A DNA stretch of 41,241 bases from Lachnospiraceae bacterium (GCA_022510625.1 JAFLTD010000017.1:1-41241), one strand, 5' to 3'. Positions 1 through 8,406 are shown, counted from the first letter of the stretch. Translations and numbers: made by a program. The notes: generated by a model from the sequence alone, not told the origin.

Positions 1-204
1 AAAGGCAAATTAAATTACAGGTGTCCCTCCTGCTTCATGAGAGACTTAGACATTGATATGTTCTATGATAAAGATAAAAAGGAGTATCACTGTATCCGCT
101 GCCAGTATGTAGGCACGGAGGAAGATGTGCTTGAGAAGAACGAGATGGTACGCTTCCGTTACAGAGATGCCATGAAGCGCTTTACCAAGTTTGATTTTGA
201 TTAA
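1..204 (+). CDS. Partial small zinc-ribbon protein, C-terminal part
   Basis: The reading frame is open from the first base and ends with TAA at 202-204, so only the last 67 residues are visible and the start lies outside the window. Two CxxC pairs (CPSC near residue 8 and CIRC near residue 32 of the visible part) suggest a zinc ribbon. The rest is charged and ends in FTKFDFD. No family name can be given. It is 36 bases upstream of the galactanase gene on the same strand with no hairpin between them, so the two may share a transcript. Confidence 0.65.
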   Translation, partial: KGKLNYRCPSCFMRDLDIDMFYDKDKKEYHCIRCQYVGTEEDVLEKNEMVRFRYRDAMKRFTKFDFD

Positions 205-240
205 AAAAGCGCTGAGCAAATACGTTTGAGGTAATATGAC

Positions 241-1356
241 ATGAAATTCTACAAAGGCATGGACATCTCCACTCTTTTGGAAGTGGAAAAATGCGGCGGT
301 AAGTTCTATGACCGCGGTATCAACAAAGATGTCATGGATATATTGTTAAGTTACGGCGTCAACGCTGTGCGTCTTCGTCTGTGGAACGATCCCTATTCGG
401 AGGACGGCAAACCCTACGGGGCGGGCACCAACGATCTGCCTGTCACCATTGCGCTTGCGAAACGTGCCAAGGCGCATGGGATGGATGTGCTCTTGGACCT
501 GCATTACAGTGACTTCTGGGCAGATCCCGGCAAACAGAGAGTACCCAAGGCGTGGCGCGGCATGAATGCAGAGCAGCTTGAAGATGCGGTTTATACCTAC
601 ACGAAGGACACTTTGCTTGCCCTGAGGGGAGCCGGTGCATATCCGGACCTGATTCAGGTGGGCAACGAGCTGACCAACGGTATGCTGTGGCCGTTGGGAC
701 AGATGCCGAACTATGACAATCTCGCACGTTTCATCAGTGCGGGCATCCGCGCTGTGAGGGCGATAGATGCGGATATGCCGGTCATGATCCACCTGGACAA
801 CGGCGGCAACAATGCCATGTACAGAGACTGGTTCGATCACTATATCGAGCGGGGCGAAGATTTCCAGATTATCGGATTGTCATATTATCCCTTCTGGCAC
901 GGTACACTTGACGATCTTAAGAATAATATGAATGACTTGGCAATGCGCTACGGCAAGGAGCTGGTTGTTGCGGAAGTATCTATGGGATATACCATGGAGG
1001 ATTACGCGGAGTATGAGAAGCTGTCGCCCGATGAGCGCAAAGGCTACGCGACGAAACAGGAGCTGGTGGAAAAACTGCCTTTCCCTATGACGAAGGCAGG
1101 ACAGAGCGATTTCATGAATGCGCTCTTTAACGTGATAGATCAGGTTCCGGAGGGCAGATGCAAAGGTTTCTTCTACTGGGAACCGGCATGGATTCCCGTA
1201 CCCGGTTCGGGTTGGGCAACCGAGGCGGCGCTCCCATATATAGAAGAAAAAGGTCCCTGCGGCAATGAGTGGGCAAATCAGGCGCTGTTTGACTATGACG
1301 GAAACGCCTTGCCCGCATTTGAAACGATAAAAGAATATCGGAATACGGGTTCATAG
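241..1356 (+). CDS. GH53 arabinogalactan endo-beta-1,4-galactanase, intracellular
   Basis: Glycoside hydrolase family 53 enzyme that cuts beta-1,4-galactan chains or galacto-oligosaccharides. The whole 371-residue protein is a single family domain: GMDISTLLEVEKCGG at the N-terminus, VRLRLWNDP, DLHYSDFWADPGKQ, and GNELTNGMLWPLG carrying the predicted acid/base E143. The predicted nucleophile is E245 in VVAEVSMGYT. There is no signal peptide, unlike the secreted galactanases of Bacillus, so it probably acts in the cytoplasm on imported oligosaccharides. GAGG at 228-231 sets the ATG at 241. It converges tail to tail with the LacI gene (2 bases between stop codons) and lies beside a sugar ABC transporter, which fits uptake followed by internal cleavage. 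Family call is firm; exact substrate is inferred. Confidence 0.9.
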   Translation: MKFYKGMDISTLLEVEKCGGKFYDRGINKDVMDILLSYGVNAVRLRLWNDPYSEDGKPYGAGTNDLPVTIALAKRAKAHGMDVLLDLHYSDFWADPGKQRVPKAWRGMNAEQLEDAVYTYTKDTLLALRGAGAYPDLIQVGNELTNGMLWPLGQMPNYDNLARFISAGIRAVRAIDADMPVMIHLDNGGNNAMYRDWFDHYIERGEDFQIIGLSYYPFWHGTLDDLKNNMNDLAMRYGKELVVAEVSMGYTMEDYAEYEKLSPDERKGYATKQELVEKLPFPMTKAGQSDFMNALFNVIDQVPEGRCKGFFYWEPAWIPVPGSGWATEAALPYIEEKGPCGNEWANQALFDYDGNALPAFETIKEYRNTGS

Positions 1357-1358
1357 AC

Positions 1359-2354
1359 TTAAGTCTTTACTGATCCGGTAGAACCGCGCACGATCAGTCT
1401 TGGACGGAGTAATGTCCGGCTGATGGAGACATTGTTGATCTGTGAATTCAGCGCATAGAATCCGCATTTACCCAGCTCGATGCGATCCTGACGAATGGTG
1501 GTGAGCGGCGGGGTGAGTTTGTCCGACATCGGAATATCGTCGAAACCGATGACGCTGACATCTTCGGGAACACGGTAACCGAGTGCGCTGCATTCGTCAA
1601 TTACGCCGGAGGCAATCAGATCGTTGCCGCACAGGATGGCGGTGATACCCATGGAGAGCAGGTTGCCGACATGAGGTTTGGCAGCTTCCGGGACAAAATA
1701 GCCGTAGGGCATGGTTTCTTCGCTGAAAGGAAGATTGTGAGCGGTCATGCTGTCGATGTACGCCTGACGGCGCTGATCGCAGATAAAGGAATGGCGTGAA
1801 CCGTTGATCAGTCCGATCCGGCGGTGTCCCAGTGAGGTCAGGTGCTCAATGGCATCGTCGATGCCCTCAAAGCTGTCGGTGCCTATATAGCTGACAGCGG
1901 GATTCTTTTTAATATTATTGTCAAGAAGAACGGTGGGAATGGCGGTAGACTGAAAATGTGTCATCCAGTCGTCCTGCAGGGCGAGTCCCAGATGGAAAGC
2001 TCCCACATATCCGTTTTTTAACATGTAGGTATCGTACTTTTCCGTGGCTTGGAAGACCGGTGTGATCGGTGTAACCGTAACCTCGTAGTCTTCGCGGAAA
2101 GCAAACTGACGAAACCCGAGAATGATATCATATCCGAATTGTTCCGGTGTTTCGTATTCCATGTTTTCCACGAAAATACAGAGCTTTTTGCGAGCTTTAC
2201 CGCGCATTTGCTTTGTGGTATAACCGAGTTCCACAGCAGTGTCCAGTACGGTCTGGCGAAGGGATTCACTTATATCGCTGGCACCGTTTAGTCCTTTGGA
2301 TACGGTGCTGACAGATATGCCGAGTCGGTCGGCGATGTCTTTGATAGTAGCCAT
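1359..2354 (-). CDS. LacI-family transcriptional regulator
   Basis: A 331-residue repressor-type protein. The N-terminal HTH reads ATIKDIADRLGISVSTVSKG, the classic LacI/PurR helix-turn-helix and hinge start, followed by a periplasmic-binding-protein-like sensor domain (GSRHSFICDQRR, ILCGNDLIASGVID, SVIGFDDIPMSDKLTPPLTT). The last is the usual LacI-family dimer-domain signature near residues 260-285. GGAGG lies just upstream of the ATG on the minus strand. It is divergent from the sugar-binding protein operon, and palindromes of LacI type occur between them (2443-2464 and 2584-2595), so it most likely controls that operon, and perhaps itself, in response to a sugar. The effector sugar cannot be read from the sequence. 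Confidence 0.93.
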   Translation of the reverse strand: MATIKDIADRLGISVSTVSKGLNGASDISESLRQTVLDTAVELGYTTKQMRGKARKKLCIFVENMEYETPEQFGYDIILGFRQFAFREDYEVTVTPITPVFQATEKYDTYMLKNGYVGAFHLGLALQDDWMTHFQSTAIPTVLLDNNIKKNPAVSYIGTDSFEGIDDAIEHLTSLGHRRIGLINGSRHSFICDQRRQAYIDSMTAHNLPFSEETMPYGYFVPEAAKPHVGNLLSMGITAILCGNDLIASGVIDECSALGYRVPEDVSVIGFDDIPMSDKLTPPLTTIRQDRIELGKCGFYALNSQINNVSISRTLLRPRLIVRGSTGSVKT

Positions 2355-2399
2355 GGTAACCTCCGTGTCAGAACTGTAAAATAACCGATATGTAATTTA

Positions 2400-2428
2400 A
2401 GAATAGAAGAAAAGCAGACGAATTGCAA
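2400..2428 (-). promoter_or_regulatory. Putative promoter of the LacI gene
   Basis: On the minus strand TTGCAA (2423-2428) and TATTCT (2400-2405) are separated by exactly 17 bases. The predicted start leaves a leader of about 40 bases before the regulator's ATG. Confidence 0.55.
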
Positions 2429-2442
2429 TAGATGAATTGAAT

Positions 2443-2464
2443 AATTGCGAAAATTTTCGCAATT
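2443..2464. promoter_or_regulatory. Perfect 22-bp palindrome, probable LacI-family operator
   Basis: The arms AATTGCGAAAA and TTTTCGCAATT are exact reverse complements with no spacer. The CG-AAAA/TTTT-CG core is typical of LacI/CcpA-type operators. It lies 15 bases upstream of the regulator's -35 box and about 80 bases upstream of the divergent operon's -35 box. Confidence 0.65.
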
Positions 2465-2542
2465 TTGTCGAAAAGTTACAAACAAGCGGGTGAATTCCCT
2501 ATAAAAACGGGAAAAGGTATCCCCCGTAAATCGATTTTCATA

Positions 2543-2572
2543 TTGACAAAGTGCATGGAAAAGTGGTAAATT
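2543..2572 (+). promoter_or_regulatory. Putative promoter of the sugar transporter operon
   Basis: A consensus TTGACA (2543-2548) is followed after 18 bases by TAAATT (2567-2572). The predicted start near 2580 gives a leader of about 245 bases, within which the downstream operator and three hairpins lie. Confidence 0.6.
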
Positions 2573-2583
2573 TATCTAGAGTA

Positions 2584-2595
2584 CGAAAGTTTTCG
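2584..2595. promoter_or_regulatory. Second LacI-type operator half-palindrome at the transcript start
   Basis: CGAAAGTTTTCG has perfect 5-base arms (CGAAA/TTTCG) around two bases and shares the core of the 22-bp palindrome at 2443. It sits just after the predicted transcription start, a classic blocking position. The centres of the two sites are about 136 bp apart, near 13 helical turns, so looping is possible. Confidence 0.55.
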
Positions 2596-2647
2596 AAAAA
2601 ATTGTGCAGATTTTCGTCGAACAGCGGTAAACACGGCGCTTACGCGC

Positions 2648-2743
2648 AAGAAAGGACTAGTCCTTTCTTTATATTCTATATCATAGAATATAAAACCTCT
2701 GTCCATCATAATTTTGATATAGAACGTGGCGGCACGTTTTATA
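2648..2743 (+). promoter_or_regulatory. Three consecutive hairpins in the transporter operon leader
   Basis: First is a 22-base perfect palindrome at 2648-2669 centred on ACTAGT. Second is 2671-2691, with 9-base arms ATATTCTAT/ATAGAATAT and a 3-base loop. Third is 2723-2738, AACGTG/CACGTT around GCGG, extendable outward with TATA pairs to about 2718-2743. None is followed by a proper U-run. They may stabilise the mRNA or serve regulation; no known riboswitch consensus was recognised. Confidence 0.5.
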
Positions 2744-2825
2744 TAGAAATCAAAACAGTAAACCATTGATTCGGCAAGGTGTTTGACGATACCCTGTCCG
2801 GATCGGAAAGAGAGAGGAAAAAATT

Positions 2826-4166
2826 ATGAAGAAGAAAGTTTTGGCAACATTACTGGCAACAGCAATGGTAGCCGGCTGTCTTGTAGGATGCGGCGGCGGT
2901 TCCGACAGCGGTTCCGGCAGTGCTCCGGCAACAGACAGTGGTTCATCAGCAGACAGTGGTTCATCAGCAGACAGTGGTTCAGCGGCAGACAGCGGTTCAG
3001 GCAGCGAAATCACGGATTACGGCTCAGGCACAATCACAATCTGGGTAGCAGAGAACACTGTAGAGTTCACAAAATCCAAAGCGGATGAATTCTTTGCGGC
3101 ACATCCCGATATGGCAGGTTATTCCGTTACGGTTGAGCCTGTAGGTGAGGGTGATGCGGCAGGCAACATGCTCACGGACGTTGAGGGCGGTGCGGATATT
3201 TTCGGTTTCGCACAGGACCAGATCACACGTCTTGTTTCCGCAGGTGCGTTATCTCCTATTGTAGGCGACAATGCCACTTTCGTTTCAACACAGAACGATG
3301 CGGGTGCAGCAAGCGCAGCACTTGTCGGCGATGTAGCATACGCTTATCCGATGACATCCGACAACGGTTACTTCTTATACTATGACAAGAGTGTAGTAAC
3401 AGATCCTACATCTTTAGAGAAGATTGTTGCAGACTGCGAGGCAGCAGGCAAGAATTTCTATTTTGAGATCAACTCCGGTTGGTATCAGACAGCATTCTTC
3501 TTTGCTACAGGATGTACATTGACTTACGATACCGACAGCAACGGTAACTTCACCGGATGTAATGTAGACTACGCATCCGATAAGGGTGTGGTTGCTTTCA
3601 AAGAAATCATTGAACTTGCATCTTCTTCTGCATTCCAGAATGGTTCTTCCATCTCCGCAGGGTCAAACATCGGTGCAATCGTTGACGGTACATGGGATGC
3701 CGATGCAGCAAAGGATATCTTTGGTGATAACTATGGATGTGCAAAGCTTCCTTCCTTCACAGGTTCCGACGGCAACAGCTATCAGTTGAGCGGTTTCGGT
3801 GGATTTAAGTTATTAGGTATCAAGCCTCAGGTTGATCCGGGCAAACTTGCAGTGTGCCATGCACTGGCTCAGTACCTGACAGGTACGGAAGTACAGCTTG
3901 CACGTTATCAGGCAGTAAGCTGGGGTCCGTCCAACTTGACAGCTCAGCAGGATTCTGCAGTTCAGGCTGACGAAGCTCTTTCCGCTTTGGCAGAGCAGCT
4001 GGCATACACCATTCCTCAGGGCAACTACCCGGGTGAGTACTGGGATCTGGCAACAGCTCTCGGTGATGATGTAATCTCCGGTACGATCAGCACATCTACA
4101 AGTGATGACGATCTGATGAGTGCACTTCAGAAATTCCAGGATACTTGTATGTCCTATGCAAAGTAA
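2826..4166 (+). CDS. ABC transporter sugar-binding lipoprotein (maltose/oligosaccharide type)
   Basis: A 446-residue extracellular solute-binding protein (family 1) for a sugar or oligosaccharide. The N-terminus is a lipoprotein signal, KKKVLATLLATAMVAG followed by lipobox LVGC with the acylated cysteine at residue 22. A glycine/serine/aspartate linker (about residues 23-61), partly built of 18-base tandem repeats, tethers the binding domain. From TITIWVAENTVEFTKSKADE onward it resembles MalE/GanS-like proteins (ADIFGFAQDQ, GDVAYAYPMTSDN, ISAGSNIGAIVDGTWDA). It heads an operon with two permeases and a GH13 lipoprotein. A 10-bp hairpin follows it and may allow more of this protein than of the permeases. 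The ligand is uncertain: the neighbouring GH53 suggests galacto-oligosaccharides, GH13 suggests maltodextrins. Confidence 0.9.
   Translation: MKKKVLATLLATAMVAGCLVGCGGGSDSGSGSAPATDSGSSADSGSSADSGSAADSGSGSEITDYGSGTITIWVAENTVEFTKSKADEFFAAHPDMAGYSVTVEPVGEGDAAGNMLTDVEGGADIFGFAQDQITRLVSAGALSPIVGDNATFVSTQNDAGAASAALVGDVAYAYPMTSDNGYFLYYDKSVVTDPTSLEKIVADCEAAGKNFYFEINSGWYQTAFFFATGCTLTYDTDSNGNFTGCNVDYASDKGVVAFKEIIELASSSAFQNGSSISAGSNIGAIVDGTWDADAAKDIFGDNYGCAKLPSFTGSDGNSYQLSGFGGFKLLGIKPQVDPGKLAVCHALAQYLTGTEVQLARYQAVSWGPSNLTAQQDSAVQADEALSALAEQLAYTIPQGNYPGEYWDLATALGDDVISGTISTSTSDDDLMSALQKFQDTCMSYAK
2931..3002 (+). repeat. Four 18-bp tandem repeats coding the lipoprotein linker
   Basis: Four in-phase 18-base units (2931, 2949, 2967, 2985) encode TDSGSS, ADSGSS, ADSGSA and ADSGSG. 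Units one and two differ at one base. The array is in frame, so slippage would only change linker length. Confidence 0.9.
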
Positions 4167-4191
4167 TTGATATAAGTATGATGACGATATT

Positions 4192-4215
4192 CGGCAGAGA
4201 GCTTTCTCTCTGCCG
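4192..4215 (+). promoter_or_regulatory. Intercistronic hairpin between binding protein and permease genes
   Basis: Perfect 10-base arms CGGCAGAGAG and CTCTCTGCCG enclose the loop CTTT. No T-run follows, so it is more likely an mRNA-stabilising or partial-termination element than a full terminator. Such hairpins are known between binding-protein and permease genes, where expression steps down. Confidence 0.65.
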
Positions 4216-4254
4216 TGTATTGTAAGAAAAGCAAAGTCAGGAGGGGTTTCGGAT

Positions 4255-5652
4255 ATGGCAAACGATGCAAAATCCGGCAAGAGCAAAGTCGGACAATTTT
4301 TCAGCGGGGTTGGGTATGATTTTAAAGAAATCGGTCTGACATTTACGCAGGGAGATTGGAAAACCAAGGTTTCCTATCTGATCATGGGTTTCGGGCCCAT
4401 TATGCGTAAGCAGTTTTTGAGAGGTATCGCATTTTTGGCGATAGAAGTGCTGTTTATCCTGTATATGGTCGGCTTCGGCTGGGGTTATCTGAAGGACATC
4501 GGCACGCTGGGAACGGTTGCGAGAGTGATGAATGCTGACGGAACGTTCAGCTACAATGACAACAGTTTCCTTATTTTGCTTTACAGTCTTTTGACGATTA
4601 TTCTGATTTTCATGTTTCTATTCATATGGAGAATGAATGTCAGGGAGAACCGCAATGAGGAGCAGCTTCTCGCAGCGGGCAAGTCGCTCGGAACGATAAG
4701 AGGTGATCTGCACTCTCTGCTTGATTCCCATTTTGACAAGACATTGTTGGCACTGCCTGTTCTGGGTGTTTTCGTGTTCACGGTATTGCCGATTATTTTC
4801 ATGATTTTTATCGCATTTACGGATTATGATGCGAACCATCAACCGCCCACGAATCTGTTTGGGTGGGTTGGATTGGAGAACTTCAAGAATCTGTTCTCCT
4901 TCGGCACCACAGGACTCGGTTCCACGTTCCTCACGGTGCTTGCATGGACATTGATTTGGGCATTTTTTGCAACATTCCTCACCTATTTCTGCGGTATGGG
5001 TGTTGCAATCCTGATAAATAAAAAAGGTATTAAATTCAAGAAACTTTGGAGAACCATTCTGGTCATGACTATTGCGGTTCCTCAGTTCGTTTCACTGCTT
5101 TACTTGAACAAGATGTTTGCAAACGACGGTTTGGTCAATACGTATCTGATGAAATGGGGATGGATCAGCAACACGATTCCTTTCTGGTCCAATCCGATAC
5201 TGGCAAGGGTAATGATCATCGTAATCAACCTCTGGATCGGTATCCCTTATACGATGTTGATTACCACCGGACTTTTGATGAATATTCCGGAGGATCTGTA
5301 CGAGAGTGCAAGAATTGATGGCGCGACCGGATTCCAGATGTTTAGAAGCATCACGCTCCCTTACATGCTGTTTGTGACGGGACCGTTCCTGCTTACACAG
5401 TTTACCGGAAACCTGAACAACTTCAACGTAATCTATCTGTTGACACAGGGTGGTCCTCATTCTATGGAACTTTCCAACAATGCGGGTTACACGGATCTGC
5501 TTGTCACCTGGCTGTATAAGATGACGATCAACGATTCGAATTATCGAATGACAGCAGTCCTCGGTATTATGATATTCGTTGTCACAGCGGTTATTTCACT
5601 CGTAGTATACGGCATGCTGCCGTCTGTAAGAGATGAGGAGGGATTCCAATAA
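4255..5652 (+). CDS. Sugar ABC transporter permease, MalF/GanP type
   Basis: A 465-residue inner component of the importer. The N-terminal third has two membrane segments (about residues 63-80 and 103-123) and a charged loop (RENRNEEQLLAAGKSL), the long MalF-like extension. The core has at least six membrane spans and the ATPase-docking EAA loop, ESARIDGATGFQMFRSITLP, near residues 350-370. It starts 88 bases after the binding protein gene, beyond the hairpin, with an AGGAGG-like site at 4240-4245. Its last base overlaps the first base of the second permease gene, so translation is probably coupled. No ATPase gene follows; an MsmK-type shared ATPase elsewhere is likely. Confidence 0.92.
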   Translation: MANDAKSGKSKVGQFFSGVGYDFKEIGLTFTQGDWKTKVSYLIMGFGPIMRKQFLRGIAFLAIEVLFILYMVGFGWGYLKDIGTLGTVARVMNADGTFSYNDNSFLILLYSLLTIILIFMFLFIWRMNVRENRNEEQLLAAGKSLGTIRGDLHSLLDSHFDKTLLALPVLGVFVFTVLPIIFMIFIAFTDYDANHQPPTNLFGWVGLENFKNLFSFGTTGLGSTFLTVLAWTLIWAFFATFLTYFCGMGVAILINKKGIKFKKLWRTILVMTIAVPQFVSLLYLNKMFANDGLVNTYLMKWGWISNTIPFWSNPILARVMIIVINLWIGIPYTMLITTGLLMNIPEDLYESARIDGATGFQMFRSITLPYMLFVTGPFLLTQFTGNLNNFNVIYLLTQGGPHSMELSNNAGYTDLLVTWLYKMTINDSNYRMTAVLGIMIFVVTAVISLVVYGMLPSVRDEEGFQ

Positions 5653-6512
5653 TGGGTTTGAAAGCAAAAAGAACAATAGGCAATACGCTTACTTACATTT
5701 TTTTGATTATTATCAGTATTATTTGGCTGTTCCCGTTTTTCTGCCTGTTTTTGCAGAGCCTGCGTTCCTACACGGAAGGCGGCGGCGGTGTAGTAGAGTA
5801 TTTGATACCGAAACAGTTTTCACTGGATTCCTATAAGTTCCTGTTAAGTACCTCGGATAGCCAGTTTTTACGTTGGTACGGAAATACGCTGATCATCGCT
5901 TGTTTTGTAGCTCTGCTTCAGACGATTGTGGTACTTTGTGTCAGCTATGCGTTGTCCCGTATGCGTTTCAAAGGGCGTACGTTCCTGATGAAGTTCTGGC
6001 TGATTCTGGGTATGTTCCCCGGATTCCTTACGATGATCTGTCTGTACTTCCTGTTAAAGCAGTTCAATCTGACACAGGCGGGTGCAATTCCGGGTTTGAT
6101 CTTGATTTCGGTAGCAAGTTCCGGTATGGGATACTATGTCACCAAAGGTTATTTTGACACGATCCCGAAAGCACTTGATGAGGCGGCAAGAATTGATGGA
6201 GCGTCCAGAGCGAGAGTGTTCCTGACAATGATTATTCCGATGTCCAAGCCGATCATCATCTATGCGGCACTGGTAGCTTTCATGGCTCCTTGGTGTGATT
6301 ACATCTTTGCTTCCTATGTGGCATTTGGCTTTTCTGACAGCTATAACGTAGCGGTGGCGATGCAGAGATGGGTATGGACCAACGATTATCAGGGTTACTT
6401 CACGAGATTCTGTGCGGGTGGTATGCTGGTAGCCGTGCCGATCACAATTCTCTTCATATGCTTGCAGAAGTACTATGTAGAAGGTGTAACGGGCGGTGCT
6501 GTAAAGGGTTAA
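5652..6512 (+). CDS. Sugar ABC transporter permease, MalG/GanQ type
   Basis: A 286-residue second permease of the heterodimeric importer. It begins with a membrane segment (IFLIIISIIWLFPFFCLFLQ), has about six spans, and carries the EAA loop, EAARIDGASRARVFLTMIIP, near residues 175-200. The start ATG shares its A with the TAA stop of the upstream permease (TAATG), a typical coupled junction. Length is normal for the MalG family. Together with the upstream lipoprotein and permease it forms one carbohydrate-uptake system of the CUT1 type. Confidence 0.93.
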   Translation: MGLKAKRTIGNTLTYIFLIIISIIWLFPFFCLFLQSLRSYTEGGGGVVEYLIPKQFSLDSYKFLLSTSDSQFLRWYGNTLIIACFVALLQTIVVLCVSYALSRMRFKGRTFLMKFWLILGMFPGFLTMICLYFLLKQFNLTQAGAIPGLILISVASSGMGYYVTKGYFDTIPKALDEAARIDGASRARVFLTMIIPMSKPIIIYAALVAFMAPWCDYIFASYVAFGFSDSYNVAVAMQRWVWTNDYQGYFTRFCAGGMLVAVPITILFICLQKYYVEGVTGGAVKG

Positions 6513-6560
6513 TGCCTCTCGGATATGTTGTTCGTGAAAATACAGTGATTACTAATCAGG

Positions 6561-6586
6561 TGCAGACCGTCTTATGGCGGCCTGCA
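6561..6586 (+). promoter_or_regulatory. Intercistronic hairpin before the GH13 gene
   Basis: TGCAG and CTGCA arms with inner CCG/CGG pairs and one mismatch enclose a loop of eight bases. No T-run follows, so readthrough into the GH13 gene is expected; it may tune expression. Confidence 0.4.
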
Positions 6587-6609
6587 CTCTTCATATGGAG
6601 GTTGGTCAG

Positions 6610-8340
6610 ATGATAAAAAAGGGCAGAATACGCCGCCAAGCTGCTTTACTGACAGCACTTGGCATGCTGTTTGTGTCGTCCTGCGGTGGGTCGGGAGGCA
6701 CGTCGGACAGCGGTGCGGCGGCAGAGCAGGATACAGAGCAGACATTGATGGCGGAGGATAGCGCTTCCGGCGAGGCGGCAAATATCGAGGAGGATATCAC
6801 TGATACGATTCCCTTAAATGTGATAGACGATAACTACCGCACTTACTATGAAGTGTTCGTATATTCCTTCTATGACAGTGACGGTGACGGTATCGGGGAT
6901 CTTCAGGGGTTGACATCCAAACTGGACTATATCAATGACGGTGACGATACGACTGATGCAGACTTGGGTTGTAACGGTATCTGGCTGATGCCGGTTCATC
7001 CTTCGCCGACTTATCACAAGTACGATGTGACGGACTATTATGCGATCGACCCCGCATACGGTACGCTGGAGGATTTTCAGGCGTTTCTTGCGGCATGCGG
7101 CGAGCGTGACATTAAAGTCATTATGGATCTGGTGCTGAATCACACTTCCTCCGGGCATCCCTGGTTTCAGGAAGCGTGTGCTTATCTGAGGGAACTGGGT
7201 GACGGGGAACCGGATACGGCACAGTGTCCGTACTTTGATTACTATCATTTTACCAAGGAACCCGCTTCGGGTTACAGTCAGGTGAGCGGAACCGACTGGT
7301 ATTATGAGGCACAGTTTTGGAGTGAGATGCCCGACCTGAATTTGGGCTGCGAGGAATTGCGGGAGGAGATTAAGGGTATTACGCAGTACTGGCTCGATAT
7401 GGGCGTGGGCGGTTTCCGCCTGGATGCGGTAAAAGAGTACTATACTGACAATGTTCCGGACAATATTGAGTTTCTTCGATGGTTGACCAACACGGTCAAG
7501 TCACAGAGAGAAGATGCTTATCTGGTAGGGGAGGCATGGGCTAACATCAGTTCCTACTCACAGTATTACGAGAGCGGTATCGACAGTCTCTTTGATTTCT
7601 CTTTCGCCGGGGCGGAAGGCGTGATCGCCAAGGTCATGAACGGTTCGCCGGCCGATAAGTACGGCACCGCTGTGGCAGAGCTGGATGAGACTTTCGGACA
7701 GTATAACGAGAATTACATTGATGCGCCCTTCTACACCAATCATGATATGGCGAGAAGCGTGGGGTACTATGTTGGTGAAAATTCAGACAGCCGGGTCAAG
7801 ATGGCGGGTGCAATGAATCTGTTCATGAGCGGTTCCGCGTTCCTGTACTACGGCGAGGAGCTTGGTATGCGGGGTTCCGGCAAGGATGAGAATAAGCGGG
7901 CACCGATGTATTGGAGCAAGAATGCGGACGCGGAGGGAATGTGTGACGGCCCGGCGGACATGGACGATTTCGAGATGAAGTACGACAGCCTGGAGGAGCA
8001 GGAGCAGGACGAATATTCTATCTATCGGTATTTCAGGAAGGCAATTAAGATCAGGAATCAAAATCCGGAGATCGCCAGAGGAAAGGCGGAGTATCTGGCG
8101 GAAGTATCCTCAGACCGGGTGTGCGTGCTGCGCAAAACCTATGAGGATTCCGAGCTTCTACTCGTGTTTGTCACCGGTGCGGACACGGAGAGCGTGGATC
8201 TGAGCGGCCTGTCTTTGAACGGACATCCGGTGGATGACTCTACCCAAACGCGGGCGGCACTTGTCACGGGAGAGGAGCAGATCACGGTGGAGAAAGGTAT
8301 TGCCAAGATGCCCGGATATTCTGTGTTAGTGCTCAAATAG
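6610..8340 (+). CDS. GH13 alpha-amylase-family lipoprotein
   Basis: A 576-residue glycoside hydrolase of the alpha-amylase family, predicted to be anchored on the outer face of the membrane. I place the start at ATG 6610, not at the in-frame ATG 36 bases earlier, because GGAGG at 6597-6601 is 8 bases away and the protein then begins with a clean lipoprotein signal (MIKKGRIRRQAALL, lipobox VSSC, cysteine 25). All four family regions are present: DLVLNHTSSGHPWF, GGFRLDAVKEYY (nucleophile D272), LVGEAWANIS (acid/base E308) and YTNHDMARS (D379). YEVFVYSFYDSDGDGIGDLQG is the usual N-terminal signature of oligosaccharide-acting GH13 enzymes. It probably trims alpha-glucan outside the cell for the operon's importer. 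Confidence 0.92.
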   Translation: MIKKGRIRRQAALLTALGMLFVSSCGGSGGTSDSGAAAEQDTEQTLMAEDSASGEAANIEEDITDTIPLNVIDDNYRTYYEVFVYSFYDSDGDGIGDLQGLTSKLDYINDGDDTTDADLGCNGIWLMPVHPSPTYHKYDVTDYYAIDPAYGTLEDFQAFLAACGERDIKVIMDLVLNHTSSGHPWFQEACAYLRELGDGEPDTAQCPYFDYYHFTKEPASGYSQVSGTDWYYEAQFWSEMPDLNLGCEELREEIKGITQYWLDMGVGGFRLDAVKEYYTDNVPDNIEFLRWLTNTVKSQREDAYLVGEAWANISSYSQYYESGIDSLFDFSFAGAEGVIAKVMNGSPADKYGTAVAELDETFGQYNENYIDAPFYTNHDMARSVGYYVGENSDSRVKMAGAMNLFMSGSAFLYYGEELGMRGSGKDENKRAPMYWSKNADAEGMCDGPADMDDFEMKYDSLEEQEQDEYSIYRYFRKAIKIRNQNPEIARGKAEYLAEVSSDRVCVLRKTYEDSELLLVFVTGADTESVDLSGLSLNGHPVDDSTQTRAALVTGEEQITVEKGIAKMPGYSVLVLK

Positions 8341-8406
8341 ATACCATCAGCTGATCAGAAAGATATCATCGGCACATATGATTCGGCGAAAGAGCGGCAG
8401 CTTCAT

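Noticed and set aside
1355-1366. Palindrome AGACTTAAGTCT between the convergent GH53 and LacI stop codons
   Set aside because: It overlaps both stop codons and has no U-run or GC-rich stem, so I do not call it a terminator.
2551-2769. Small plus-strand open frame in the operon leader
   Set aside because: It starts inside the predicted promoter spacer, has no ribosome site, and the region is better explained as hairpin-rich leader.
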